The notes: a model not told the origin generated them from the sequence alone. A stretch of DNA of 64,000 bases from Ianthella basta (GCA_964019415.1 OZ025879.1:203501-267500); one strand, 5' to 3'. Positions 1-21,528 are shown, counted from the first letter of the stretch. Numbers and translations: made by a program.

Positions 1-470
1 ACTGTACAAAACTACGACACACAACAGTCTTGTGATCATTGTACACACAAACCAGTCACTTGTGGTCAGCTCTGCTCTCCGGTGGCCTCCTACAGTCTTG
101 GCCATGGTCTACCCACTAATATTCTAAGGTCTCTGGTGGTCTCGCTTCATAGCTGCTGTGGTCTCCAGTGGTCTTATTGGGTTTCAAATTGTCTTGAACC
201 CCAGGCCTGTACTGCAGTCATGGCATACATGGCACGGTGACCCACCCATAACGACCACAAATAAAGAGGCTGCCATTATTGCTCGGCAGCTGGTAAAAGT
301 GAATGTAATTGGCAGGGTTGACAAATAAACTGTTACAAGTTGAAATTTAACTGTGTATGAACATAGATAGTAAAAACCTATGGTATGAACAAGCTCCATT
401 GATCAAAGCACAGCAAGCAACTTGTGTACTCTGCCAGCACATGTGTGATGTGGTGTGTGTGCAGTGCACT
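1..470. other. Non-coding flank, no gene seen
   Basis: No open frame with recognisable protein content and no RNA gene is visible. It precedes the 12-bp minisatellite and the start of FANCA. Confidence 0.5.
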
Positions 471-473
471 GTA

Positions 474-772
474 CATGTGTCTATGTGCATGTGTCTATGT
501 ACATGTGTCTATGTACATGTGTCTATGTACATGTGTCTATGTACATGTGTCTATGTGCATGTGTCTATGTGCATGTGTCTATGTACATGTGTCTATGTAC
601 ATGTGTCTATGTGCATGTGTCTATGTGCATGTGTCTATGTACATGTGTCTATGTACATGTGTCTATGTACATGTGTCTATGTGCATGTGTCTATGTGCAT
701 GTGTCTATGTACATGTGTCTATGTACATGTGTCTATGTACATGTGTCTATGTACATGTGTCTATGTACATGG
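474..772. repeat. 12-bp minisatellite (ATGTGTCTATGT type)
   Basis: About 25 head-to-tail copies of a 12-bp unit, with some units carrying a GTGC instead of a GTAC variant. Because 12 is a multiple of three, all three forward frames stay open and give spurious Met-Cys-Leu-Cys-rich proteins. It lies about 220 bp upstream of the FANCA start codon. Confidence 0.9.
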
Positions 773-988
773 CAGCCACCTTGTGTGTGTGTGCTGTGCA
801 TATCAATGCAGCTACCTATACCTATCCTTCAAAATGGCTGCCACATAATTTATTCGTGTACGTGCATGGTTTGTAGACCACTGTACACGCACAGGAGTCG
901 TGTGTACACTATTGCTGCTAAGTAGTACTTCTCGCTATTGGTGGATGCGAATGTAATTAGTGATCGCTAATTATTAATTACCTACAAG

Positions 989-10395
<9,407 letters not shown>

Positions 10396-10599
10396 CCGCA
10401 GCACATTCAACATGTGTGTGTGCTTGTGTGTGTGCTTGTGTGTTTGTGTGTTTGTGTGTGTGCTTGCATGTTTGTGTGTGTGCTTGCGTGTTTGTATATA
10501 CATCACAATGGGAGCAGTGCATACTGCTCTGGTCCATGTTACTCATGGCCCTGTCCTCAGACATGCTTGAGTTGTAAATCATTTTCTACCTGCTGGGGC

Positions 10600-10605
10600 A
10601 ATAAA
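10600..10605 (+). terminator. Poly(A) signal AATAAA of FANCA
   Basis: A canonical AATAAA hexamer lies 205 bp after the FANCA stop codon and before the convergent fucosidase gene, which ends at 10751. Its use is inferred from position. Confidence 0.55.
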
Positions 10606-10750
10606 TACTGTTATTAGGGGAGTAATGAATATCTTTAGGGAGTAGGGCGATACCCAACCCTGTGTATACAAACATACATGCTACCTCACCAGCTCTCGCT
10701 GCCTTACAAAAGTATATAGCTAAAAGTCCATGTAGTTTGTAGCTAGGGAG

Positions 10751-13700
10751 TTAGGCCACGTTTGTCATCCTGAATGTCCATGCTGGTTTGTCTCCTAGCA
10801 ACTGACGGTCAACGTCTGTTGGTATGTTAATGGTGAGGCCAGAGGGGGAGGAGGCGGTCCATGTGAGTGGACCAGTGTGCCCCAGCAGTTCCACTGTGGT
10901 CCCAGAGGAGGTGATGGGCGCTACCAGAGTGAACTTGCCGCCTGCACAGGAGGTGACACAGAGTGACAGAGCGGCAGGGTGACACAGGGTGACACAGAGT
11001 GACAGAGCGGCAGGGTGACACAGAGTGACAGAGCAGCAGGGTGACACAGGGTGACACAGAAGAGTGACGGAGCAGCAGGGTGACACAAAGTGACAGAGCA
11101 GTGGGACAGGTCTTTACATGTCACCCACACGTCAGTCTAGTCATCTGTGTCACTCACACCCCAAGTACCCCACACAACATGGAGCTAGCCCACTACAGCA
11201 GTGTGCAGCAGTGGCACACTCTACCAGCTCCACACACACAGCATGCAGTTGAGGGGTTCACACCTGGGAGTGCTCACCTGGTGTTAGGGAGCTGAAGGTG
11301 GTGGCATAGGTGTACTGTCCATTCTGCGGGGAAGCAGGTCACAGGTGCACTAGGTCCATAGCATCTACAGAGGTAGCTCACCTTGGATGAAGTGTACCAC
11401 GTCTTCTTGTCAGAGGTGTCAAACTGCACTCTCCAGGGGAAGGAGGAGTAAATGGCCTCACCGTTCACCTGAGGAGGGGAAGGGCGGGGTGACGGTGTGC
11501 CCCGCCTCCTCCCTCTCCACCCACCCACTCACCTCCAGCCAAGCACCAATGTCCAGAAGCCGCTCTTCAAAGATGGGCTCAATCCGTCCATCTGCAGTTG
11601 GGCCGACATTAAGGAGCAGGTTGCTGCAGAGTGGGGGGTGAAGGAGGGGAGCATCTGAGAGTGGGGGGCAGGCATCTCAGAGGGTGTTGAGTAGGAGTAT
11701 AGGACAGTCGCAGTTGGTCTGACTCACCCGTTGCAGGCTACTGTCTGCACAAGCTGGTAGATGAGCTGATCAGATGAGATGTACGGATCACTCTGCACAC
11801 ACAACACACACAGCACTGTAACACATGACAGACCACACACAGTAGCACCAAACCTACATCCCTCCGGTCATATCCCCAGGAGTAAGCCTGAATGGTGAAG
11901 GCACTCTCCCACTTGTTGTTCACAAGGTGTCCTGGGGTGTACCTGGAGGAGGGCGGAACCAGTGGGGAGTGGCGGGGAGCAAGGGGATGTGAGTGTGTGT
12001 AAGGGAGGCTGGCTCACGCAGCTCACCTGTCACTGCCGGTGATGTAGTCACCAACACAGCCTAGTCCACATCGGTTGTTGATAACAATGCTGTCCCTCAC
12101 AGGACTCTCATTGTACACCCAGCTGCGGAACTTAGGGGAATCCCAGTACTGTGTGGTGTGCTGACAGGGGGCATCCCCATCCCCATCATTCCAGAGGACC
12201 ATCGGCTGAAGGAGCAGGAGAGGGAGACACTGGGGCTGTCGCCCAAGGCTCCAACTAGGAGACCACTCTCACCTTGTAAGCATTGATCATGTCCATCATG
12301 GTGGGGTTACAGATCTTGTCAGGGAAGTTGGTTGTGGAGCAGTTGTCTGCCGCATCCTGCAGTGATGGACACATCCTTCTCACAGAAGAGCCACACCCCT
12401 TCCCCACACCCTCCCTGGGTGCCCCACCCACCTCCTCATACAGTGGGTTGTACCACTCCCTCAGGCTGTGGTAGAGTCCCATGATGAGTCCCTCCTTGAC
12501 GACACTGTTGGTGAGCTCCCCCACCAGGTCCTGATGGGGACCTAGGTCAGCACTGTTCCAATTCCAGTGCTGACTACTGGGGAAGTTGCACCATCCCTCG
12601 TGATGTTTGGAGATCAAGACCACATCTGAGGGGAGGGGGGAGGGGCAGTGAGGGACAGGAGTGGCCTGGGGAATGGCTGCTGTTTGGAAGGCTTACATTT
12701 TGCTCCTGCTTTGGAGAACAGGCTGGCCCAGTGAGTTGGGCTGAACATCTCAGCACGAAACATTGGAGGGAAGTCGTAGTACCTGAGACAAGCAGAACGT
12801 GCTTCAGTCACATGGAACACCTCAGAGACTAATGTCTAAAGGGAGGGTAGTCGCACAGCACTCACGAGAACTTTGGTCCATTGCAGGGGAACTTTTCAGG
12901 GTCCACCCCAGAGCAGCCGTAGACCCTGTTGTGAAACTCCACCACTTCTGAGTTGCCTGTTTCCAGCAAGTGCCAGTACCACTCGGAGACATAGGAGGGC
13001 ACGCTGAACAAACCCCAGTGGAGGAAAATACCAAACTTAGCATCATCAAACCAACGAGGGCGGGGCCGTAGACGGGTTGTCTAGACAGAAGACAAGCAGC
13101 AGCTGTAGCTAGCGCCCGACAAGCGCTGCAGGTCAAGAGCACTCACATTGAAGGTCCCGTCATAGCGGAAGCGAGGACAGGTCCCTGGGCCGACACCGAG
13201 GGAGCACTTGACCCCAGCCGGCCAGGGCCACATCACTACGATCAGGTTAGAGTCACCAGCAGGTGGGCGTGGTGGGCAGGGGTGGGCAGGGTGGATGGGG
13301 TGGTGGTCTCACCTTTTACTGTGTTCTCTGGGTACTCATAGACCACCCTTGGCTTCTCTCCCTGGAGGTCACAGTAGAAGCTGTGCAGGACCACGTAGTT
13401 GAAGTAGCCTGACCCTGTGTGGTCTGTGTGTGTGGAGGAGGGAGGGGAGAACATGAGCAGTGTACACCCCACTCACTGGTAGTTGGGCCCACCTCCAACA
13501 CTCACCTCCACCGGTGTAGGCCAATCGAATCCCATTTGTGGAGTTCATGGGATCTGCAGGAAGCTGCAGGAGCAAAGGTGGCAAGGGTCACGTGACCTGA
13601 CACTGCTGCTAGTGCAGGCAGTACTAGTCCGTCAGCCGACGCCAGGTCTGGTTGTAGGTAGCAGGACTCACGGGTAGGGCGTCGTTAAGGCTGCCCAGTC

Positions 13701-14001
13701 TGTGACAAGCTTTCTTGCTCAGCACGTACTGGTAGGCTGGCGCCTCCCCGAGCGAGGCGCACGCCGCTGGGAGCAAGCTCTTGTCGACATTGGCGCAGAA
13801 GCTGAAGTAGTAAGTGGACTCCTGTCCGGAGTAGTCGGTGCCGTTGACGGTAAAGGGACCCGCAGCTGCGATCTTAGTCAAATCGTACGTCTCACAGGCG
13901 CCTTCTTGGTTCGTGGCGGGTATCTGGAACTGGCAGCCCGCCCCAGCAGAGTGCTGGAACAAACTCAACACGCACAAGAGCAGCAGCACAGCAGCGACCA
14001 T
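10751..14001 (-). CDS. MRH-domain alpha-L-fucosidase, copy 1 (GH29), 15 exons
   Basis: Retaining exo-alpha-L-fucosidase that removes terminal fucose from glycans, expected in lysosomes or secreted. I joined 15 exons: 13672-14001, 13506-13563, 13313-13423, 13147-13235, 12866-13080, 12697-12782, 12432-12625, 12273-12356, 12027-12205, 11858-11942, 11728-11792, 11533-11623, 11382-11468, 11278-11323 and 10751-10941. They give 636 residues. Residues 1-22 are a signal peptide. Residues 23-150 hold six cysteines (23, 36, 69, 81, 99, 147) and motifs such as [22 protein letters not shown] and FYCD, which look like a mannose-6-phosphate-receptor (MRH) repeat. The GH29 domain follows: [38 protein letters not shown]. 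The likely nucleophile is Asp396 in [10 protein letters not shown]-terminal beta-domain ends the protein. Human FUCA1 is about 466 residues and lacks the N-terminal domain. It is one of three tandem copies and the most diverged. Confidence 0.92.
10955..11105. repeat. GTGACACAGAGTGACAGAG repeat in fucosidase copy 1 intron 14
   Basis: Degenerate tandem GGTGACACAG / GTGACAGAGC units in the last intron of copy 1. Similar open frames on the opposite strand are repeat artefacts. Confidence 0.8.
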
Positions 14002-14020
14002 CTTCTCCAAGCGGTATGAT

Positions 14021-14026
14021 CACGTG
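14021..14026. promoter_or_regulatory. CACGTG E-box upstream of fucosidase copy 1
   Basis: Palindrome ATCACGTGAT lies 20 bp upstream of the copy 1 ATG, inside the 69-bp gap to copy 2. CACGTG is the core of the CLEAR element bound by TFEB/MITF-type factors at lysosomal genes; its role here is inferred. Confidence 0.45.
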
Positions 14027-14070
14027 ATTACGCACTTAATTAAATTTAGGAAATGCGTGGGCGGATTTGG

Positions 14071-17000
14071 TTAGTCCTTGAGAAACTGCAATTTGAAAGT
14101 CCATGCACACTTGTCTCCAAGGATGCTGCGGTCCAGGTCAAGGGGCACCTTGATGTCCATCCCTCCCCCTCCTCGGGAGGTCCACTCTAAAGGTGAGCTG
14201 TACCCAAGGAGACCTACAGTGGTGGCGGTAGTGGTCACAGGCTGTGTCAGCACCACAGTACCACCTGAGGGGCGGGGCAGGGCGGGGCAGGGCAGGGAGA
14301 GGGGAGGGGGAGTACACACAGTGTGGTGGCAATGGACATTGTATGCGTTCAGAGTGAGACATACCAGGAGTGACTGATTCAAAGGTGATGGCGTAGACAC
14401 TCTTCCCGTCCTGTGTGGTAAGGTGGGGAGGTGCTGCACTGGGGATGGGCACAACTCACTACAGAGGTAGCTCACCTTGGATGAAGTGTACCACGTCTTC
14501 TTGTCAGAGGTGTCAGACTGCACTCTCCAGGGGAAGGAGGAGTAGATGGCCTCGCCGTTCACCTGAGGAGGGGAAGGGGCGGGGTGACGGTGTGCCACGC
14601 CTCCTCCCTCTACACCTCCCCACTCACCTCCAACCAAGCACCAATGTCCAGAAGCCGTTCTTCAAAGATGGGCTCAATCCGTCCATCTGCAGTTGGGCCG
14701 ACATTAAGGAGCAGGTTGCTGCAGAGTGGGGGGTGAGGGAGGGGAGCATCTGAGAGGGGTAAGGTGTATAGGACAGTCACAGTTGGACTGACTCACCCGT
14801 TGCAGGCTACTGTTTCCACAAACTGGTAGATGAGCCTCTCAGTCGAGAGGTAGGGATCAACATTCTGTGATGGAAGCAAGGAAACCAGTTGCCACTCAGC
14901 TCATCACGACACACAGCAGTAGCACCAAACCTACATCCCTCCGGTCATAGCCCCAGGAGTGAGCCTGAATGGTGAAGGCACTCTCCCACTTGTTATTCAC
15001 AAGGTGCCCTGGGGAATACCTGGAGGAGGATAGAACCGATGGGGAGTGGATGAATCAGTTGTCCTCCACAATACTCCAACACCGCCCACTTACCGGTCAC
15101 CTCCATTAGTGTAGTCTCCAATGCAACCTTCCCCACACCTCTCGTTAATGACAATGCTGTCCCTCACGGGGCTCTCATTGTACACCCAGCTACGGAACTT
15201 AGGGGCATCCCAGTATTCAGAGGTTTTTTGACATTTAGCATCTCCAGCTCCATCATTCCACAGGACCATTGGCTGCAGCAAAGGGAGAGAGACAGGAGGA
15301 GATAGTTTGAGCCAGTCCTTTGTGTGTACCCCATGGTGCATCGTGCCAGCTGTCTCACCTTGTAAGCATTGATCATGTCCATCATGGTGGGGTTGCAGAT
15401 CTTGTCAGGGAAGTTGGTTGTGGAGCAGTTGTCTGCCTCATCCTGCAGTGATGGACACATCCTTCTCACAGAAGAGCCACACCCCTTCCTGGTGCCCCAC
15501 CCACCTCCTTATACAGTGGGTTGTACCACTCCCTCAGGCTGTGGTAGAGTCCCATGACAAGCCCCTCCTTGACAACACTGTTGGTGAGGTCTCCCACCAG
15601 GTCCTGATGGGGACCCAGGTCAGCACTGTTCCAATTCCAGTGCTGACTACTGGGGAAGTTGCACCATCCATCATGGTGCTTAGAGGTCAAGACCACATCT
15701 GGAGAGGGAGGGGAGTGAGGGGCAGTGAGGGACAGGAGTGGCCTGGGGAATGACTGCTGTTTGGAAGGCTTACATTTTGCTCCCGCTTTGGAGAACAGGC
15801 TGGCCCAGTGAGTTGGGCTGAACATCTCAGCACGAAACATTGGAGGGAAGTCGTAGTATCTGAGACAAGCAAAAAAGAATGAATCATCAGTTTCAGCAGT
15901 GGCTGTGTTCCATAAATGTCCTTACGAGAACTTTGGTCCGTTGCATGGATACTTATTTGGATCAATCCCTGAGCACCCGTAGACTCGGTTGTGAAACTCC
16001 ACTGTGTCCACTAGTCCCTCATGCAGTACTCTCCAGTACCACTCGGCCCCATGGTGATCGGCAAAAGACGGCACACTGAACACACCCCAGTGCAGGAAGA
16101 TACCAAACTTAGCTTCATCAAACCAGGATGGGCGGGGCCTCAGGCGAATGGTCTGATACACAGAGACAGTGATTACATCACCCATGCCCCCCCCCCCCCC
16201 CCCACACACACAGTCACTGTTCTTACATTCCATGTTCCATCGTAGGTGAAGCGAGGACACACTCCACTGCCAGCACCAAGAGAGCAGGCAAACTGGGAGG
16301 GCCACCTCACTACATGCACACATAGAGTGGCACACCAGTAGTCAGTTGTGAGCTGGTGAGGTGGTGTGATGCAGATGGAGGGGTGATGTGATGCAGGTGG
16401 TTGTACCTTTCACTGTGTCCTGTGGCCACTCATATGCCGATACCGGGCGGTCGATGGCAGAAGACTGGTCACAGTAGAGATCATAGACCACAGCATAGGG
16501 GTACTCTGCAGAGAACTTGGTGGCTGTCAAGGAAGACAAGGAGGGATGAAGGCAGCATCCGTCTAGCAAGCAGTGAGCCACACAAGGCTTACCGTTCATC
16601 CTGTACACTATCCTGATACCCTTGGTTGAGTCCATTGGATCCACTGGGAGCTGCACAGCATGAAGAAGGAAGGATATTAACTCCCCTCCCCCTCTCTCCC
16701 AGTTGGATGAATGCTCTGCCGTGCACTTCCGCAAGTGGAGTTGCAATCACCGACTCCAATCACCATTACCATTAAAACTAAGCACTCTGGTTAATTTCTC
16801 ACGAGGCCGGCCGTAGCCGATCGCTAATTTGGTCTTACCGCAACGACGTCGCTCAGTCTCCCCAGTGCCATGCATTCCTTCCCCTTCGTGTACTGGTACG
16901 CTGGGGCTTGCCCAACATCCACACACTCCTTCGGGAGGAAGTCCTCTGAGACGTTCCCGCATAGGCTGAAGTAGTACGTGGCTGGCTCCGTCTCGCCACT

Positions 17001-17189
17001 ACTGCCCGTGAGCTGGCGGGAGCCGTTGACGACGAAAGGGCCCAAGGCGGCTTGCTTGCTCAGGTCGTACGTCTCACAGAGACCGGCATCCCGCGTAGAC
17101 GGCACCTGGAAGCGACAATCGTCTGCTACAGCAAAACACGGCGGCAGCAAGAGGCAGATTATCAAAGCAGTCAACGGAAGAGCAGCCAT
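14071..17189 (-). CDS. MRH-domain alpha-L-fucosidase, copy 2 (GH29), 15 exons
   Basis: Same architecture and intron positions as copy 1. The exons sum to 649 residues: 16839-17189, 16593-16650, 16407-16523, 16227-16309, 15926-16152, 15774-15859, 15505-15698, 15359-15442, 15094-15272, 14935-15019, 14797-14864, 14628-14718, 14476-14562, 14365-14410 and 14071-14264. The signal peptide is [20 protein letters not shown]. The N-terminal MRH-like region carries [40 protein letters not shown] and YDLYCD. The likely catalytic nucleophile is Asp407 in LWNDGAGDA. The start codon is 55 bp from the stop codon of copy 3, and the stop is 69 bp from the start of copy 1. It is much closer in sequence to copy 3 than to copy 1. 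Confidence 0.92.
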
Positions 17190-17197
17190 GTTTTAAT

Positions 17198-17203
17198 CAC
17201 GTG
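17198..17203. promoter_or_regulatory. CACGTG E-box upstream of fucosidase copy 2
   Basis: ATCACGTGAC lies 9 bp upstream of the copy 2 ATG, within the 55-bp gap to copy 3. It is positioned as in copy 3 and close to the position in copy 1. Confidence 0.45.
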
Positions 17204-17244
17204 ACTAGTTCAGTCTGAGAATGCGGGGGCGGGTGGTGAGCTAG

Positions 17245-19368
17245 CTACGTGAGAAATTGCAATTTGAAGGTCCATGCACACTTGTCTCCAAGTATGCTGC
17301 GGTCCAGGTCAAGGGGCACCTTGATGTCCATTCCTCCCCCTGCTCGTGAGGTCCACTCTAAAGGTGAGCTGTACCCAAGGAGACCTACAGTGGTGGCGAT
17401 AGTGGTCACAGGCTGTGTCAGCACCACAGTACCACCTGAGGGGCGGGGCAGGGCGGGGAGAGGGGAGGGGGAGTACACACAGTGTGGTGGCAATGGACAT
17501 TGTATGTGTTCAGAGTGAGACATACCAGGAGTGACTGATTCAAAGGTGATGGCGTAGACACTCTTCCCGTCCTGTGTGGTAAGGTGGGGAGGTGCTGCAC
17601 TGGGATGGGCACACCTCACTACAGAGGTAGCTCACCTTGGATGAAGTGTACCACGTCTTCTTGTCAGAGGTGTCAGTCTGCACTCTCCAGGGGAAGGAGG
17701 AGTAGATGGCCTCACCGTTCACCTGAGGAGGGGAAGGGCGGGGTGATGATGTGCCCCGCCTCCTCCCTCTACACCTGCCCACTCACCTCCAGCCAAGCAC
17801 CAATATCCAGAAGCCGTTCTTCAAAGATGGGCTCAATCCGTCCATCTGCAGTTGGGCCGACATTAAGGAGCAGGTTGCTGCAGGGAGGGGGGGAGGGGAG
17901 GGGAGCATCTGAGAGTGGGGGCAGGCATCTCAGGGGGTGTTGAGTAGGAGTATAGAACAGTCGCAGTTGCACTGACTCACCCGTTGCAGGCTACCGTCTC
18001 CACAAGCTGGTAGATGAGCCTATGAGTTTTGATGTAGGTATCAACATTCTGCGATGGGAGCAAGGAAACCAGTTGCCACTCAGCTCTTCATAACACAGTA
18101 GCACCAAACCTACATCCCTCCGGTCATAGCCCCAGGAGTGAGCCTGAATGGAAAAGGCACTCTCCCACTTGTTCTCCACAAGATGCGCTGGGATGTATCT
18201 GGAGAAAGATAGAACCGATGGGAAGTGGTGGAAATAACAGACTTCTGACAAACCATAACACCAGCCACTTACCGGTCACCTCCATTGATGTAGTCTCCAA
18301 TGCAACCCCTCCCACACCTTTCGTTAATGACAATGCTGTCCCTCACGGGGCTCTCATTGTACACCCAGCTGCGGAACTTAGGGGAATCCCAGTACTGTGT
18401 GGTATGCTGACAGGGGGCATCCCCATCCCCATCATTCCAGAGGACCATCGGCTGAGGGAGCAGGAGAGGGAGACACTGGGGCTGTCGCCCAAGGCTCCAA
18501 CTAGGAGACCACTCTCACCTTGTAAGCATTGATCATGTCCATCATGGTGGGGTTGCAGATCTTGTCAGGGAAGTTGGTTGTGGAGCAGTTGTCTGCTGCA
18601 TCCTGCAGTGATGGACACATCCTTCTCACAGAAGAGCCACACCCCTTCCTGGTGCCCCACCCACCTCCTCATACAGTGGGTTGTACCACTCCCTCAGGCT
18701 GTGGTAGAGTCCCATGATGAGCCCCTCCTTGACAACACTGTTGGTGAGCTCCCCCACCAGGTCCTGATGGGGACCCAGGTCAGCACTGTTCCAATTCCAG
18801 TGCTGACTACTGGGGAAGTTGCACCATCCATCATGGTGCTTAGAGGTCAAGACCACATCTGGAGAGGGAGGAGTGAGGGGCAGTGAGGGACAGGAGTGGC
18901 CTGGGGAATGGCTGCTGCTGTTTGGAAGGCTTACATTTTGCTCCAGCTTTGGAGAACAGGCTGGCCCAGTGAGTTGGGCTGAACATCTCAGCACGAAACA
19001 TTGGAGGGAAGTCGTAGTACCTGAGACAAGCAGAAAAAAAAAGTCAGCAGTTTCAGCAGTGGCTGTGTTCCATAAATGTCCTTACGAGAACTTTGGTCCG
19101 TTGCATGGATACTTATTTGGATCAATCCCTGAGCACCCGTAGACTCGGTTGTGAAACTCCACTGTGTCCACTAGTCCCTCATGCAGTACTCTCCAGTACC
19201 ACTCGGCCCCATGGTGATCGGCAAAAGACGGCACACTGAACACACCCCAGTGCAGGAAGATACCAAACTTAGCTTCATCAAACCAGGATGGGCGGGGCCT
19301 CAGGCGAATGGTCTGATACACAGAGACAGTGATTACATCACCCGTGCACACACACACACACACACACA

Positions 19369-19417
<49 letters not shown>

Positions 19418-21520
19418 CACTGTTCTTACATTCCATGTTCCATCGTAGGTGAAGCGAGGACACACTCCACTGCCAGCACCAAGAGAGCAGGCAAACTGGG
19501 AGGGCCACCTCACTACATGCACACATAGAGTGGCACACCAGTAGTCAGTTGTGAGCTGGTGAGGTGGTGTGATGCAGATGGAGGGGTGGTGTGATGCAGA
19601 TGGAGGGGTGGTGTGATGCAGATGGAGGGAAAGTGTGATGCAGATGGAGGGGTGGTGTGATGCAGATGGAGGGGTGGTGTGGTGCAGATGGAGGGGTGGT
19701 GTGATGCAGATGGAGGGAAAGTGTGATGCAGATGGAGGGGTGGTGTGATGCAGATGGAGGGGTGGTGTGGTGCAGATGGAGGAGTGGTGTGATGCAGATG
19801 GAGGGGTGGTGTGATGCAGATGGAGGGGTGGTGTGGTGCAGATGGAGGGGTGGTGTGATGCAGATGGAGGGGTGGTGTGATGCAGATGGAGGGGTGGTGT
19901 GATGCAGATGGAGGGGTGGTGTGATGCAGATGGAGGGGTGGTGTGATGCAGATGGAGGGGTGGTGTGATGCAGATGGAGGGGTGGTATGATGCAGATGGA
20001 GGGGTGGTGTGATGCAGATGGAGGGGTGGTGTGGTGCAGATGGAGGGGTGGTGTGATGCAGATGGAGGGGTGGTGTGATGCAGATGGAGATGGAGGGGTG
20101 GTGTGATGCAGATGGAGGGGTGGTGTGGTGCAGATGGAGGGGTGGTGTGATGCAGATGGAGGGGTGGTGTGGTGCAGATGGAGGGGTGGTGTGGTGCAGA
20201 TGGAGGGGTGGTGTGATGCAGATGGAGGGGTGGTGTGGTGCAGATGGAGGGGTGGTGTGATGCAGATGGAGGGGTGGTGTGATGCAGATGGAGGGGTGGT
20301 GTGATGCAGGTGGAGGGGTGGTGTGATGCAGGTGGAGGGGTGGTGTGATGCAGGTGGAGGGGTGGTGTGGTGCAGATGGAGGGGTGGTGTGATGCAGATG
20401 GAGGGGTGGTGTGATGCAGATGGAGGGGTGGTGTGGTGCAGATGGAGGGGTGGTGTGATGCAGATGAAGGGGTGGTGTGATGCAGATGGAGGGGTGGTGT
20501 GGTGCAGATGGAGGGGTGGTGTGATGCAGATGGAGGGGTGGTGTGATGCAGATGGAGGGGTGGTGTGGTGCAGATGGAGGGGTGGTGTGATGCAGATGGA
20601 GGGGTGGTGTGGTGCAGATGGAGGGGTGGTGTGATGCAGATGGAGGGGTGGTGTGATGCAGGTGGAGGGGTGATGTGATGCAGATGGAGGGGTGATGTGA
20701 TGCAGATGGAGGGGTGATGTGATGCAGGTGGTTGTACCTTTCACTGTGTCCTGTGGCCACTCGTATGCCGATACCGGGCGGTCAATGGCAGAGGATTGAT
20801 CACAGTAAAGATCATAGACCACAGCATAGGGGTACTCTGCAGATAACTTGGTGGCTGTCAAGGAAGACATGGAGGGATGAAGGCAGCATCCATCTAGCAA
20901 GCAGTGAGCCACACAAGGCTTACCGTTCATCCTGTACACTATCCTGATACCCTTGGTTGAGTCCATTGGATCCACTGGGAGCTGCACAGCATGAAGAAGG
21001 AAGGATATTAACTCCCCTCCCCCTCTCTCCCAGTTGGATGAATGCTCTGCCGTGCACTTCCGCAAGTGGAGTTGCAATCACCGACTCCAATCACCATTAC
21101 CATTAAAACTAAGCACTCTGGTTAATTTCTCACGAGGCCGGCCGTAGCCGATCGTTAATTTGGTCTTACCGCAACGACGTCGCTCAGTCTCCCCAGTGCC
21201 ACGCATTCCTTCCCCTTTGTGTACTGGTACGCTGGGGCTTGCCCAACCTCCACACACTCCTTCGGGAGGAAGTCCTCTGAGACGTTCCCGCATAGGCTGA
21301 AGTAGTACGTGGCTGGCTCCGTCTCGCCACTACTGCCCGTGAGCTGGCGGGAGCCGTTGACGACGAAAGGGCCCAATGCAGCTTGCTTGCTGAGTTCGTA
21401 CGTCTCACACAGACCGGCATCCCGCGTAGACGGCACCTGGAAGTGACAACCGTTCGCTACAGCAAAAGACGGCCGCAGCAAGAGGCAGATTATCAAAACA
21501 GTCAACAGAAGAGCAGCCAT
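17245..21520 (-). CDS. MRH-domain alpha-L-fucosidase, copy 3 (GH29)
   Basis: Third tandem copy, with the same 15-exon layout. The first exon (from 21520) encodes signal peptide [20 protein letters not shown] and the MRH-like region ([30 protein letters not shown]). The last exon ends FKLQFLT and stops at 17245-17247. The GH29 motifs [23 protein letters not shown] and [11 protein letters not shown] are intact. Coding exons and several introns are nearly identical to copy 2, so this is a recent duplication. The intron after the DTVK exon is enlarged to about 1.2 kb by a 22-bp minisatellite, and the next intron holds a CA microsatellite where copy 2 has a C-run. The exon with [20 protein letters not shown] resembles copy 1 more than copy 2, which suggests gene conversion. 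Two CACGTG boxes lie just upstream of the ATG. Confidence 0.9.
19346..19415. repeat. (CA)n microsatellite in fucosidase copy 3
   Basis: About 70 bp of CA repeat in the intron following the WNV exon, starting about 15 bp from the donor. Copy 2 has a short C-run and CA at the equivalent place (16190-16212). Confidence 0.85.
19560..20730. repeat. 22-bp minisatellite in fucosidase copy 3 intron
   Basis: About 53 copies of GGTGGTGTGATGCAGATGGA plus two bases, with G/A variants (GTGGTGC or GTGATGC) that recur in higher-order blocks. Copy 2 carries only about two units at the same intron position (16358-16400). Long histidine- and proline-rich open frames on the minus strand are products of the repeat. 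Confidence 0.95.
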
Positions 21521-21528
21521 GTTTTAAT

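Noticed and set aside
13624-14010. Start of fucosidase copy 1 at a codon 9 bases upstream of the ATG
   Set aside because: That codon is TTG; the first ATG (14001) begins a good signal peptide.
19513-21077. Minus-strand open frames of 415 and 510 codons rich in His, Pro and Ser
   Set aside because: They run through the 22-bp minisatellite; the frame stays open because the unit lacks stops. Only the terminal parts overlap true fucosidase exons.
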